DNA of 64,000 bases from Streptomyces taklimakanensis (GTDB lineage Bacteria; Actinomycetota; Actinomycetes; Streptomycetales; Streptomycetaceae), in the NCBI RefSeq assembly GCF_009709575.1, contig NZ_WIXO01000001.1, positions 2,606,001 through 2,670,000 of the forward strand, read 5' to 3'. The position numbers were made by a program, and so were the translations under genes. Shown here piece after piece: positions 45,648 through 54,550 of this stretch. The notes under the pieces are model-generated. The model worked only from the letters and a program-made list of their open reading frames with translations. It ran no database searches and was not told where the DNA came from. Each line of letters opens with the position of its first letter. The stretch's first letter is position 1.

Positions 45648-45966
45648 GCCGTTCACGATAGACCGTCAGGTCCGCGCCCCGACGGGCACTCCATGCGATC
45701 CGACACCGGCCGGTGCGACCCCACCGGGCGCGCATGACGGCCGGGCCGCCGACTCCCGCGGGGGAACGCGTCCGGCCGCCTCCTGCTGTGGACCGGCGAC
45801 GGCGCGCGGTGCACACGCCGCTCCCCGCCGTCATGCGTCGTCTCCCTCGTGAGGCTCCCAAGGGGTCACAGTGAAAACCCTGTTGAGAGTAGCGTCGGAA
45901 AGCGACGATCGGGATACAGAAAGTAATAGTCGCTCGTTGGACGGCACTCACAGAGCACGGAGCAGA
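45648..45966. other. 319-base divergent control region
   Basis: The region separates hemC from two small plus-strand genes. The right third is conspicuously AT-richer than its surroundings (around 45870-45935) and contains a small stem, CGTCG/CGACG (45893-45907), and TAATAG. Promoters for the small genes probably lie here; no gene is evident. Confidence 0.45.
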
Positions 45967-46209
45967 ATGGAATCCCGAACTCGGCACTCCTCGACGACCT
46001 TCGCCGACAGCGAGGACTTCGCCCGCGCCGCGCGGGCCGTGGGCGCGGACACGACGGCTGAGGCACTGCTGGGCCTCGACGACAGGGGGTTCTGGTGGAC
46101 GTTGACACCTGTGGACACGGCGCCCGCGCCGGACTTCGTACCGATCGCGCCGCTCGCCGAACTACCGGAGGAAGCCGTGACCTCCCTGCGGAGGTGGGTG
46201 GTGCGATGA
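45967..46209 (+). CDS. Small hypothetical protein, first of a coupled pair
   Basis: An 80-residue acidic protein (TTFADSEDFARAARAVGADT, LGLDDRGFWWTLTPVDTAPA). Not recognised. ATG 45967 is preceded by GGAGCA; an in-frame GTG at 45871 would add 32 poorly conserved-looking residues. Its stop overlaps the next start as ATGA, so the two are translated together. Both are cytoplasmic by composition. Confidence 0.65.
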   Translation: MESRTRHSSTTFADSEDFARAARAVGADTTAEALLGLDDRGFWWTLTPVDTAPAPDFVPIAPLAELPEEAVTSLRRWVVR

Positions 46210-46475
46210 GCGCGACGGACGGGCGGAAGGGACGCGGGGAGCGGGCCGAGCGGCGGGAACCCGCGCCCACGGTCGGCGCGGTGGCACGCGACCTGCGCGA
46301 CGGGCGGGTGGGAGAGGTGATGGACGTCCTCCCGGGACGGATCTGGCTGCGCCCGCTGGGCGGCGGACGGGAGTGGGACGCGGAACCGCGCCAGGTCGAG
46401 TCGCTCACCCCGCGCGAGCAGCTCAGCGCCCGACTCGCGGCCGCCAACGCCCGCAGCCGCCATCCCCTGCCCTGA
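46206..46475 (+). CDS. Small hypothetical protein, second of a coupled pair
   Basis: An 89-residue basic protein. A charged N-terminus (TDGRKGRGERAERREPAP) precedes a compact predicted beta unit (VARDLRDGRVGEVMDVLPGR, IWLRPLGGGREWDAEP) and a C-terminal helix (LSARLAAANARSRHPLP). I recall similar short proteins in Streptomyces accessory regions, but no function. It is coupled to the upstream gene by ATGA. Confidence 0.68.
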   Translation: MSATDGRKGRGERAERREPAPTVGAVARDLRDGRVGEVMDVLPGRIWLRPLGGGREWDAEPRQVESLTPREQLSARLAAANARSRHPLP

Positions 46476-46985
46476 TCCGTGGGGCGGCGGCCCGTGGAGC
46501 GGGGCGGATTCGGAAGCAGGAACCGCTCCCGGAGCCGTCGTCGCGGCGATCATGGCGGAGCGCCCCGGCCTGGGCCGTTCTCGGCCGGGGCGCCGTTCCC
46601 GGGAGGCCGCTCACTCCCGGAAATCCGCCGGGCGGTCCCGATTCCCCCGCCACCGGGACCGCGTTCCGGACCGGTGCCGGTTCCGGCGTCGCCCGACTCC
46701 ACAGAGACTGGCCGACGGCGCTCGGGGCGGACAAGCAGTTCCACGTTCCTCGAAAAGCCCCGCGGAATCGGCGTCGCGCGTGCCCCTCCCCGAAGGTCCT
46801 CAAGGCGCCTCCGCATGGACGGGCGTCCTGGACGGGCGTCTCCCGGTTTGCCGGTGAAACGCCGTTTTCCGAGCCCGTGAGGACGGCGCGGGACCGACTG
46901 CTAGGAAACCCGCGACACCTTCGGAGTGCCTGGAACCGCGGGAACGGGCATCGGGACGACGGGACGAGACAGCGGGGAAGCCACC
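46476..46985. other. 510-base region without a recognised gene
   Basis: Several frames stay open on both strands, but none has start signals, typical codon bias or recognisable protein features. The last ~60 bases hold the promoter and GGGGAAG ribosome site for the following regulator. Confidence 0.5.
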
Positions 46986-47978
46986 ATGGCCTTTCGGATC
47001 CACTTCACGTTCGCAGACCTGGCCAAGACCCGGGTTTCGCACTCGACGTACCCGCTTCAGGAGTTGAGCATCGCCATGCGGGTCCTGAGGGACAGGACCC
47101 CGTCGACGCGCTTCGGCGCCTGGCGGCACGAGGTCCTCTCCCGGTTGCCGGCCACGGCGCGGATGGCGTTCGAGATGACGCCGTCCCACGGCTGGGTGCC
47201 GGACTTCCTGGCGCCGGCCGCGGCGGGGGATTCCCAGGAGCTCCTGGAGCGGGTGCGCGCGACGCCCCGGCGGCGGCTGCGGGAGGAGATGGAACGCGTC
47301 GCCGCCCGGCAGTCCGTGCCCCGCTGGTCGCGACAGCTCGGCGAGGACCCCTCGGTGCTGCAACGACTCGTGGACAGTCTGTCCACGGTCCACGACGTGC
47401 TGCTGGCGCCGTACCGACCCCGGGTGGAGGCCCGGCTGGAGGCCGACAGGAGTCTGCGAGCCAGGGCCCTCCTGCACGGTGGGATGGAACGGGTGCTGTC
47501 ACAGCTGCACCCGCGGCGGATCCGCTGGGAGTCCCCGGTGCTGACGGTGGACATGGCGTCGGGCATGGACGCCGACCTGCGCCTGGAAGGGCAGGGGCTC
47601 CTCCTCGTGCCGTCCTTCTTCGGCTCCGACGCCCCGGGGATCGCTCCGGACACCGAACCGCAGCCGATGCTGTTCTATCCCGCGTCGTCCGACTCCCCGC
47701 ACCCGGACGTCGTCCGGCCGGACGCGGGAGTCGCGGGTCCCTCCACGGCGCTGGCGCAGCTTCTGGGACGGACCCGGGCCGCCGTCCTGCTCGCCATCGC
47801 GGACAGGGTCGGCTGCACCACGACCGAGCTTTCCACGGCGGTGGGGATCTCGGTGTCCAACGCCAGCGAACACGCGACGGTCCTGAGGCGTGCCGGACTC
47901 ATCACGACCACCCGCCACCACAAGGCGGTCCTCCACACCGTGACGCCCATCGGACGCACCCTGCTGAACACCGCGTGA
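46986..47978 (+). CDS. ArsR-type winged-helix regulator, copy 1
   Basis: A 330-residue protein with a ~240-residue N-terminal domain (FRIHFTFADLAKTRVSHSTY) of unknown ligand and a C-terminal ArsR-like winged helix. The winged helix reads ALAQLLGRTRAAVLLAIADR, TTTELSTAVGISVSNASEHA and TVLRRAGLITTTRHHKAVLH. This DUF5937-like arrangement is common in actinobacteria and probably responds to a small molecule or peptide. ATG 46986 follows GGGGAAG. A second protein with the same design is encoded convergently 0.5 kb away. Confidence 0.85.
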   Translation: MAFRIHFTFADLAKTRVSHSTYPLQELSIAMRVLRDRTPSTRFGAWRHEVLSRLPATARMAFEMTPSHGWVPDFLAPAAAGDSQELLERVRATPRRRLREEMERVAARQSVPRWSRQLGEDPSVLQRLVDSLSTVHDVLLAPYRPRVEARLEADRSLRARALLHGGMERVLSQLHPRRIRWESPVLTVDMASGMDADLRLEGQGLLLVPSFFGSDAPGIAPDTEPQPMLFYPASSDSPHPDVVRPDAGVAGPSTALAQLLGRTRAAVLLAIADRVGCTTTELSTAVGISVSNASEHATVLRRAGLITTTRHHKAVLHTVTPIGRTLLNTA

Positions 47979-48019
47979 GCCGGGTCCCGGCCGTCGGACC
48001 GGGCAGCGACCCGGCGGCG

Positions 48020-48241
48020 TCAGGCGGGTGGTGGGAGTGGTCTCCCCTCCTGGGCCGCGCGGACGTGTTCGGGCGTGAGGGCGGCGGAGCCGTGCTCCTC
48101 GGCGAAGGCTTCGAGGCGGCCCAGCGGCGACTCGGGAGCCGGGGGTTCGTCGCTGATCGTCGTGCCGGTGACGATTTCGGCGAAACGCAGCCCGACGGTG
48201 ACCGGGTCCTGTTCGAAGGGATCGCTTTGACGCATGCTCAT
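48020..48241 (-). CDS. 73-residue hypothetical protein
   Basis: A small acidic protein (MSMRQSDPFEQDPVTVGLRF, SPLGRLEAFAEEHGSAALTP). Not recognised. TAGGCT on the minus strand (48250-48255) lies eight bases before the ATG with no Shine-Dalgarno, which suggests a leaderless message. It sits between two related ArsR-type regulator genes and could be their target or partner; that is only positional. Confidence 0.6.
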   Translation of the reverse strand: MSMRQSDPFEQDPVTVGLRFAEIVTGTTISDEPPAPESPLGRLEAFAEEHGSAALTPEHVRAAQEGRPLPPPA

Positions 48242-48435
48242 GTTCGGTCAGCCTAGGGCCGACCTGTGACAACCGGACGGCCCCGCACGGCGCCGTCCGG
48301 TTGGACACGGGGCGCGGAACGCTGGTGGTCGCAGGAGCGGCGATCCCGCGTGTCACCCTCCACCGGGCCCCGGGCACGCGCCGGCCGCCGCGTTCGGCAC
48401 CGGTGGACTCCCCTGGTGGCCGGCGGCGCTCGACC

Positions 48436-49467
48436 TCATCGGCGACCTGCTCCCCGGCTGACGCCCTCCCACGCCCGGCCCGTCCCGCCCAACACGTCCA
48501 TCAGTTCCTCGCCACGAGCGGTGCGACGGACCAGTACGTGCTGTCCACAGCGCAACCGCTCCACCAGCCCGGCCGCCTCCAGCCGGGTGCAGTGGTAGGT
48601 GACGGTGGCGGGCGCGTAGCGGAGACGCGCGGCGATCTCCCCCGAGGACAACGGTCCGGACAGGGCGTGCAGCACGGCGGCGCGGGTCTCGCCCAGCAAC
48701 AGGCCGAGGGCGTCGGACGATCGGTCCCGCGGCGCGTCGCTCCCCCACAGGCCACCGAGCCCGGGTACCGGGTAGCCGATCCACACGGCGTCGGACCGGT
48801 CGAAGGAGAAGAGCGAGGCACCGCCTCCGGAGACGACCGGCACCAGGATGAGGCGCCGCCCGCCCAGCTCGAACGTCTCGCCCTGCTGGTCGGGCAGGCG
48901 CAGGACCGTTCCCCGCAGCCGGAAGCGGGGGCTGAGGTCGGCCAGGGCACAGTCCAGGGAACCACCGACCGTCGCGGCACCGACGCGTTCGGTCTCCCTC
49001 CCGATCAGCCGGCCGGCCGCGCGCCACATCGGAGCGACCTCGTTCCACACGCTCCGCATCAGCCGTGCGTAGGCGTTCTTCCACGCCTTCGGCCGGCGCA
49101 CCACCGGCCGCCACTGAGCCGGCACGTCACCACCGAACTCGGTCTCGATCTCGCCGAGCAGGATGTCCGTCGACACCGCGTCGAGCTGCTCCAGGTGGTG
49201 GACGGATTCCTCCCGGGACATGGTGGCCGTCGGGGTGAGGCAGTCGGGGATGACGGAGAACCCCGGCGCGAAGAGGGGACGCAGCACATCGGCGGCCCCC
49301 TGCGGCACCGCGGCCCGGACCAGTCGCCGCACACGCGGGTGGACACCGTGGTCGCGGCCGCCCAGGGAGTCGGCGACCAGGGACAGGAGCGTCGCCCCCG
49401 GGTGGGGGACCACCCGGGGCACGAGCGTGTCGATCGAGCCCAAGCGCAGTTCGGACACCCCGGCCAT
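48436..49467 (-). CDS. ArsR-type winged-helix regulator, copy 2
   Basis: A 343-residue protein of the same family as copy 1. The N-terminal ligand-like domain (GVHPRVRRLVRAAVPQGAAD, PGFSVIPDCLTPTATMSREE) is followed by a C-terminal winged helix: DALGLLLGETRAAVLHALSG, LSSGEIAARLRYAPATVTYH, RLEAAGLVERLRCGQ. The shared ALxxLLGxTRAAVL segment shows common origin. GAGGGGAGA precedes ATG 49467. A 7-bp tandem repeat lies ~60 bases upstream, in the space shared with the divergent sulfotransferase. Confidence 0.86.
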   Translation of the reverse strand: MAGVSELRLGSIDTLVPRVVPHPGATLLSLVADSLGGRDHGVHPRVRRLVRAAVPQGAADVLRPLFAPGFSVIPDCLTPTATMSREESVHHLEQLDAVSTDILLGEIETEFGGDVPAQWRPVVRRPKAWKNAYARLMRSVWNEVAPMWRAAGRLIGRETERVGAATVGGSLDCALADLSPRFRLRGTVLRLPDQQGETFELGGRRLILVPVVSGGGASLFSFDRSDAVWIGYPVPGLGGLWGSDAPRDRSSDALGLLLGETRAAVLHALSGPLSSGEIAARLRYAPATVTYHCTRLEAAGLVERLRCGQHVLVRRTARGEELMDVLGGTGRAWEGVSRGAGRR

Positions 49468-49525
49468 CGATGTTCTCCCCTCGGTGCGGCTTCCCCGGGC
49501 GGCGTCCCCGTGCGGCGCGGTGCGG

Positions 49526-49558
49526 TGACAGATGACAGATGACAGATGACAGATGACA
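49526..49558. repeat. Heptanucleotide tandem repeat (TGACAGA), 4.7 copies
   Basis: TGACAGA is repeated four times exactly, plus TGACA, between an ArsR-type regulator and a sulfotransferase transcribed away from each other. The unit is not a multiple of three and is AT-rich for this genome. Copy-number change would alter promoter or 5' leader spacing of the minus-strand regulator. Confidence 0.9.
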
Positions 49559-49748
49559 TCATCATGCGACAACCGCACCGGCTCACGAAGTCCTTTCGGC
49601 CTCGGCCGAAGCCATCGGGAACGCGCCGACCGCCCTGGCCGGAAGTCGCCCTGTCGCGGTGCCGACCAAGGTCCATACGCTGCCGGGGACGAGGAGCGCG
49701 ACCGCGTCGAAGGTACGCGCTCGCGGCGACGGGACGGAGGGTGGGGGC

Positions 49749-50792
49749 GTGACCGATCGGCCGCTGACATTCGTGGTGGGTACCGGACGGAGTGGTTCGA
49801 CCGCGCTGTCACGGGTGGTGAACCGGCACCCGGACGTGCTGAGCCTCAACGAGCTGCTCTCCTCGGTCGGCTTCGGCGGAATGCCCGAGGGGACGCTCGC
49901 CGGTGAGGAGTTCTGGCGGCTCCTGGCCGACCCCAACCCGTCGTTCGACAGGATGATCCGCAGCGGCGCGGCCATCCCGGAGTTCGTCTACCCGCACCAC
50001 CGGGGGCGTTTCTCGTCCCACACCACCGGCATACCCGCGCTGTGCCTGATGGTGCTGCCGCACCTCACCGACGACCCCGACGGGCTGCTGGACGAGTTGG
50101 CACCGGTGGTGTCCGCCTGGCCGCGCCGTCCGGTCGAGGACCAGTACCGGGAGTTCTTCGCCCTGTTGAGCGCCCGGTTCGGACGGCGTGCGGTGGTGGA
50201 GCGCTCGGGATTCTCGGTGGGGTGGGTGCCCCGGCTGCGGACGGGTTTCCCCGAGGCGAGGTTCGTCCACCTGTACCGGAACGGGCCGGACTGCGCGCTG
50301 TCGATGAGCCGGCACACCGGTTTCCGGATGCTCGCGCTGCTGGGCGAGATGTACGAGCGCCTGGGCCTGGCGTTCGGAACGGACCTGACGGAGGAGCACG
50401 TCCACGCGTTGCCGCCGGACCTGTCGGGACTGTTGGCGGGGGACACCTTCGACCCCCGGCTGATCTCCGACCGGGTGATGCCGGTGACGCTGTTCGGGGA
50501 GATGTGGTCGCGGCTGGTGGTCGAGTGCCTGGAGCATCTGGCGAAGGTGCCGCCGGAGCGTCAAACGAGCCTGTCGTACGAGGATCTGCTGGACGAACCG
50601 GAGGAGGAGTTGGCCCGGCTGGCCTCGTTCTTCGGCGTGGACGCCGACGCGGAGTGGACGACGGCGGGGCGGGCGATGCTCGACCCGGGCCGGCGCGGGG
50701 CCGCGCTGCGACTGCCGCCGAAGGAGTTGGCGGCGCTGCGGGAGGCCTGCGAGCCGGGGGAACGGGCGCTCGCGCTCGCCAAGGGGGCGTGA
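49749..50792 (+). CDS. PAPS-dependent sulfotransferase family protein
   Basis: A 347-residue enzyme expected to transfer sulfate from PAPS to an unknown acceptor. The 5'-phosphosulfate loop is FVVGTGRSGSTALSRVV (~8-24). The 3'-phosphate site is FVHLYRNGPDCALSMSRHTG, with the conserved Arg and Ser. A helical C-terminus follows. GTG 49749 follows GGAGGGTGGGGG. No secondary-metabolite or glycolipid genes are adjacent, so the acceptor is unclear. It stands alone, divergent from an ArsR-type regulator. Confidence 0.85.
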   Translation: MTDRPLTFVVGTGRSGSTALSRVVNRHPDVLSLNELLSSVGFGGMPEGTLAGEEFWRLLADPNPSFDRMIRSGAAIPEFVYPHHRGRFSSHTTGIPALCLMVLPHLTDDPDGLLDELAPVVSAWPRRPVEDQYREFFALLSARFGRRAVVERSGFSVGWVPRLRTGFPEARFVHLYRNGPDCALSMSRHTGFRMLALLGEMYERLGLAFGTDLTEEHVHALPPDLSGLLAGDTFDPRLISDRVMPVTLFGEMWSRLVVECLEHLAKVPPERQTSLSYEDLLDEPEEELARLASFFGVDADAEWTTAGRAMLDPGRRGAALRLPPKELAALREACEPGERALALAKGA

Positions 50793-50853
50793 GCGGACGC
50801 GACCGGCCCCTCGGCCGGATGTCCCCCGGTCAAAAGGCCCGGCCGACGCCTCC

Positions 50854-52188
50854 CTAACGGGCACCGACCGCCTCGGGGGCGGCGTCCGCCACGGACGCGG
50901 CACCGCCCGTCGCCCGTTCCGGCCCGGCCGGTCGCCTGATGACCAACGAGACGAGCGCCGCCGCCGCGCAGAGCGCTCCGACGGCGATCCACACCACGTC
51001 GTACGTGCCGAAGACGTCCCGCGCCACACCGCCCAGGGCGGCCGCGAGGGCCGCGCCCACCTGGTGGGCGGTGTTGACCCAGCCGAAGACGATCGCGCCG
51101 TCCTCGCCGTGGAAGCTCCGGGCCAGCGCGATCACCGGCGGGACGGTGGCCAGGTCGAGCAGTCCGAAGAGGACGACGAACAGGATCATCGAGGGCCGCA
51201 CCGTCGCGGCCATCGTCACCGGCAGGAACACCAGCAGGGCACCGCGCAGCGCGAAGGAGATCGCGAGCAGCCGTCGGGGGTCACAGCGGTCCGTGAGCCA
51301 CCCGGAGGCGACGGTCCCGACCACGTTGAAGACGCCGATCGCCGCGAGCAGCGAGGCGGCGACGGTGGTCGGCATCCCGTGGTCGTGGGCGGCGGGGGCG
51401 AAGTGGGTCCACATGATGCCGTTCGTCGAGGCGCCACAGACCGCGAAGACGCCCGCCATCAGCCAGAACGGGCCGGTCCTGGCCGCGTCGAGCAGCACGC
51501 TCACGGCACGCCGAGCCGCTCCGGGTACCGGGGCGGGCCTCGGCGTGAACTCCCGGGCGCCGTACGCCTCCACGCCGACGTCCGCCGGGTGGTCGCGCAG
51601 CACCAGCAGGAGCAGGGGGACCACGGCCAGGGCCCCCAGTGCGAGCGTCGCGGTGGCCGTGCTCCACCGGTGGTGCTCGACGATCCAGGCGAGCAGGGGC
51701 AGGAAGACCATCTGGCCCAGGACGCTCGCCGAGGTCAACAGGCCGGTCGCCAGGCCGCGCCGCTCGACGAACCAGCGCCCCACCACGGTGGCGGCGAACG
51801 CCATCGCCATGGAGCCGGTCCCCAGGCCGACCAGCAGCCCCCAGTACAGCGTGAGCTGCCAGGCCGCGGACATGACCGTGGTCAGCGCGGCTCCGACGGC
51901 GACGAGCGTCAGGGCCCCGGCGACGACCCGACGGATGCCGAAGCGGTCCATCAGGGCCGCCGCGAAGGGGGCCGTGAGCCCGTAGAGCACCATGTTCACC
52001 GAGGCCGCGAAGCCGATGGAACCGCGCGACCAGCCGAAGTCCCGGTGCAGTGGGTCGACCAGCAGCCCCGGCACGGTGGAGAAGGCCCCGGCGACGACGA
52101 TGGCCACAGCGGCGGCGGCCGCGACCCACCAGGCACGGTGCACCAGGGGGCCGCGAGAGGTGTGGGGAGTCTCGGCGCTGCGTGTCAT
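50854..52188 (-). CDS. MFS transporter
   Basis: A 444-residue 12-TM protein. The sequence starts RAWWVAAAAAVAIVVAGAFS; FGWSRGSIGFAASVNMVLYG and AALMDRFGIRRVVAGALTLV (the MFS DRxGxR loop between TM2 and TM3) are typical of the monocarboxylate/NNP-like actinobacterial group. The second half repeats the pattern (GWLTDRCDPRRLLAISFALR). GGAGGATT precedes ATG 52188. It is transcribed divergently from a GlxA-type AraC regulator across a 70-base gap with an inverted repeat, so it is probably regulated by it. Substrate unknown. Confidence 0.92.
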   Translation of the reverse strand: MTRSAETPHTSRGPLVHRAWWVAAAAAVAIVVAGAFSTVPGLLVDPLHRDFGWSRGSIGFAASVNMVLYGLTAPFAAALMDRFGIRRVVAGALTLVAVGAALTTVMSAAWQLTLYWGLLVGLGTGSMAMAFAATVVGRWFVERRGLATGLLTSASVLGQMVFLPLLAWIVEHHRWSTATATLALGALAVVPLLLLVLRDHPADVGVEAYGAREFTPRPAPVPGAARRAVSVLLDAARTGPFWLMAGVFAVCGASTNGIMWTHFAPAAHDHGMPTTVAASLLAAIGVFNVVGTVASGWLTDRCDPRRLLAISFALRGALLVFLPVTMAATVRPSMILFVVLFGLLDLATVPPVIALARSFHGEDGAIVFGWVNTAHQVGAALAAALGGVARDVFGTYDVVWIAVGALCAAAALVSLVIRRPAGPERATGGAASVADAAPEAVGAR

Positions 52189-52225
52189 ACGGCAATCCTC
52201 CGGAGGGAGGGGCACGACAACGAGT

Positions 52226-52258
52226 GGCCCGATAGTCAACATGTGAAAGAATCGGGCC
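52226..52258. promoter_or_regulatory. Inverted repeat in the MFS/AraC divergent promoter
   Basis: GGCCCGAT (52226-52233) and ATCGGGCC (52251-52258) are perfect 8-bp arms separated by 17 bases. The right arm abuts the AraC ATG. Likely an operator for the regulator or a shared promoter element. Confidence 0.6.
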
Positions 52259-53260
52259 ATGAGCGCTTTCGTCCACCCCGACCGGCACCGGGTCGCCGTC
52301 CTCGTCCGGGACGGCCTGCTGCCCATCGAGATGGGGATCGCCCACCGGCTGTTCGGCCAGGCGGCGTCAGCGGCCGGGGAGCCGTTGTACGAGGTCGCGA
52401 CCTGCGCACTCGTCCCGGGTGAGGTACGGACCGACACCGACGTCACCCTCAACGTCGCCCACGGGCCGGAGATCCTGGCCGAGGCCGACACCGTGGTCGT
52501 CCCGGCCGCCCAGGAGGACTACACCCGGACGGAGAGCGGCCTCGACGCTCCGCTCGCCGACGCCTTCGCCCGCATCCGGCCCGGCACCCGCGTCGCCTCG
52601 ATTTGCACGGGCGCCTTCGTACTGGCGGCGGCGGGCCTCCTGGACGGTCGCCGGGCGACGACCCACTGGAAGTCGTGCGACCAGTTCCGGGCGCTGTACC
52701 CGAACGTCGACCTGGACCCGGACGTGCTGTACACGGACGAGGGGGACGTCCTGACCTCTGCCGGGGTCGCCTCCGGCATCGACCTGTGCCTGCACATGAT
52801 CCGCCGCGACCACGGAACGGCCGTGGCCAACGCCGTCGCCCGCAGCACCGTCGTCCCTCCGCACCGGGAGGGTGGCCAGGCCCAGTTCATCCGGCGCCCC
52901 GTCCCCGACTCCCGCTCCTCCTCCACCGGCGCGGCGCGCGCCTGGGCCCTGGAGCACCTGGACCGGCAGCTCACCCTGCGCGAGCTGGCCGAGCGCGAGT
53001 CGACGAGCGTGCGCACCTTCACGCGCCGTTTCCGCGAGGAGACGGGGCTGTCCCCCCTCCAGTGGCTCAACCGGCAGCGCGTCGAGCGGGCACGACAACT
53101 GCTGGAGGAGAGCAGCCTGTCCGTCGACAGGATCGCGGCGGACGTCGGCTTCGGCACGGCCGCCTCGCTGCGCCAGCACTTCCACGCCGCGCTCGGGGTG
53201 TCCCCCAGCGCCTACCGGGGGACGTTCCGCGCCCGCTCGTCGAAGCCGGTGGGGGCCTGA
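52259..53260 (+). CDS. GlxA-family (DJ-1/PfpI-AraC) transcriptional regulator
   Basis: A 333-residue regulator. The N-terminal DJ-1/PfpI-like domain (~8-190) keeps the elbow VASICTGAFVLAAAGLLDGR and RATTHWKSCDQF. Two AraC helix-turn-helix units follow: LTLRELAERESTSVRTFTRR and LSVDRIAADVGFGTAASLRQ. It binds DNA as a dimer. The divergent MFS gene is the obvious target. The ATG lies directly on the right arm of the operator-like dyad, and no Shine-Dalgarno is visible, so translation may be leaderless. Confidence 0.93.
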   Translation: MSAFVHPDRHRVAVLVRDGLLPIEMGIAHRLFGQAASAAGEPLYEVATCALVPGEVRTDTDVTLNVAHGPEILAEADTVVVPAAQEDYTRTESGLDAPLADAFARIRPGTRVASICTGAFVLAAAGLLDGRRATTHWKSCDQFRALYPNVDLDPDVLYTDEGDVLTSAGVASGIDLCLHMIRRDHGTAVANAVARSTVVPPHREGGQAQFIRRPVPDSRSSSTGAARAWALEHLDRQLTLRELAERESTSVRTFTRRFREETGLSPLQWLNRQRVERARQLLEESSLSVDRIAADVGFGTAASLRQHFHAALGVSPSAYRGTFRARSSKPVGA

Positions 53261-53459
53261 GCGACGCCGCGCGGCGCGCCGACGTCATCGAAGGCGCGTC
53301 GAGGGCGTCGAAGGCGTCGAGGGCGTCGAAGGCGGCATCGAGGGGGCGGGTGCCTCGGCCGTTTCGCGGACGGCGAGCCGCTCCCGGGCGGCGGGCACCC
53401 CGGCGGGCCGACCACGCCCCCGCGTTCCCGACGGGGAATTGTCAGTGGCGGAGGGCAAC

Positions 53460-53903
53460 ATGGCGGGCATGACGTCACCATCCGGCCCGGGTAAGGGCCC
53501 GTTCACCGCGCTCGGACGCCTGGTGGTCCTCGTGACCGACCCGGAGGCGGCCCTGGCGTTCTACCGCGACGTCCTCGGCTTCCGGGTGCTGTACGACCGC
53601 ACCGAGGGCGGCTACCGCTACCTCCACCTCGGCGTTCCCGGCCAGGAGGGGGTCGGCCTGTGGCTGATGCCCGCCACCGGCGAGGAGGAGCGCCGACTGG
53701 TCGGGCGGCAGACCGGCGGCCAGCCGTTGCTCGTCCTCTACACGGACGATCTGGACGCGGTCTCGCGGCGGCTGCGCGAACACGGCACACGGACATGGGC
53801 CGAGCGCGAGGACGCGGACAGCCGCTCCCTGCACTTCGAGGACCTGTACGGCAACGTGATCGTCGCGGTGCAACTCCTCGCCTCCACCCCGCCCCCCGCC
53901 TGA
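53460..53903 (+). CDS. VOC-family (glyoxalase/dioxygenase-fold) protein
   Basis: A 147-residue single-unit VOC protein (GRLVVLVTDPEAALAFYRDV, YLHLGVPGQEGVGLWLMPA, LYTDDLDAVSRRLREHG, HFEDLYGNVI). A metal-ligand His (LHLG) and a terminal Glu (FEDLYGN) are present. Members include glyoxalases, antibiotic-binding proteins and dioxygenases; the role here is open. GGAGGGC precedes ATG 53460. It is followed by a 15-bp bidirectional terminator. Confidence 0.88.
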   Translation: MAGMTSPSGPGKGPFTALGRLVVLVTDPEAALAFYRDVLGFRVLYDRTEGGYRYLHLGVPGQEGVGLWLMPATGEEERRLVGRQTGGQPLLVLYTDDLDAVSRRLREHGTRTWAEREDADSRSLHFEDLYGNVIVAVQLLASTPPPA

Positions 53904-53919
53904 CGGCGCCCGCGCGCCG

Positions 53920-53956
53920 GCGACCGGGCGGGGCGGGCCGCGCCCCGCCCGGTCGC
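53920..53956. terminator. Perfect 15-bp bidirectional terminator
   Basis: GCGACCGGGCGGGGC (53920-53934) pairs perfectly with 53942-53956 around a seven-base loop, between convergent VOC and GNAT genes. Confidence 0.85.
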
Positions 53957-53965
53957 ACCGCGGCG

Positions 53966-54550
53966 TCAGGCCGTCGGGCTCCGCTGACCGACCAGGGCCA
54001 CCCACGCCGTGACCGACCCGTCGGCGTGCCGCTCCAGATCGGCGCCCGCCGCCGACAGCAGGCGGCGGGCGGCGGCGTTGGCCGAGCCGGTGCCGGCGAA
54101 CAGGCGGGCGGCACCACCCCGGCGGGCCTCCTCCCGCAGCAGCGCCAACACCCGCGTGCCCACGCCGCGCCCCCGGTGGGAGCGCCCGAGCCACAGCCCG
54201 GCCTCGACCGCGTCCGGCTCCGGGCGCGGGGCCAGCCGGGCCGCTCCGGCGACCGTCTCCTCCGGCAGCCCGTCCTCACCCGGTTCGGTCACGACGACGG
54301 CGTAGGTGCGCTGGGGCGCCCCGGGCCCCAACGAGTGGAAGCGGTGGAAACGCGAGAACGCCTCCCGGAGCGCGTCCGTCCAGACCACCGGTCCCGCCGC
54401 GCCGTTCCCACCGGCGCCCCCGGCAGCGTCCTCGACCGGCGGCATCACCTCGCGAGGCTCGGCCTCGGCGACGGCCGTGGCCAGCAGCGCGCGCAGCAGT
54501 TCCTCGTCCAAGGGGCGCAGGGCGACGGGAACGGGGCTCGTAAGACTCAT
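53966..54550 (-). CDS. GNAT-family N-acetyltransferase
   Basis: A 194-residue acetyltransferase with the acetyl-CoA loop LWLGRSHRGRGVGTRVLALL (~125-144) and a C-terminal ANAAARRLLSAAGADLERHA. The N-terminal ~70 residues carry an Ala/Gly-rich stretch (AAGGAGGNGAAG). The segment REAFSRFHRFHSLGPGAPQR precedes the core. No substrate can be assigned. ATG 54550 was chosen; no clear ribosome site is visible, so it may be leaderless. It is divergent from the oxidase gene. Confidence 0.88.
   Translation of the reverse strand: MSLTSPVPVALRPLDEELLRALLATAVAEAEPREVMPPVEDAAGGAGGNGAAGPVVWTDALREAFSRFHRFHSLGPGAPQRTYAVVVTEPGEDGLPEETVAGAARLAPRPEPDAVEAGLWLGRSHRGRGVGTRVLALLREEARRGGAARLFAGTGSANAAARRLLSAAGADLERHADGSVTAWVALVGQRSPTA

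Noticed and set aside
49526..49558. Possible CRISPR array
   Set aside because: Unit length is 7 bases with no spacers; it is a simple tandem repeat and no cas genes exist in the window.
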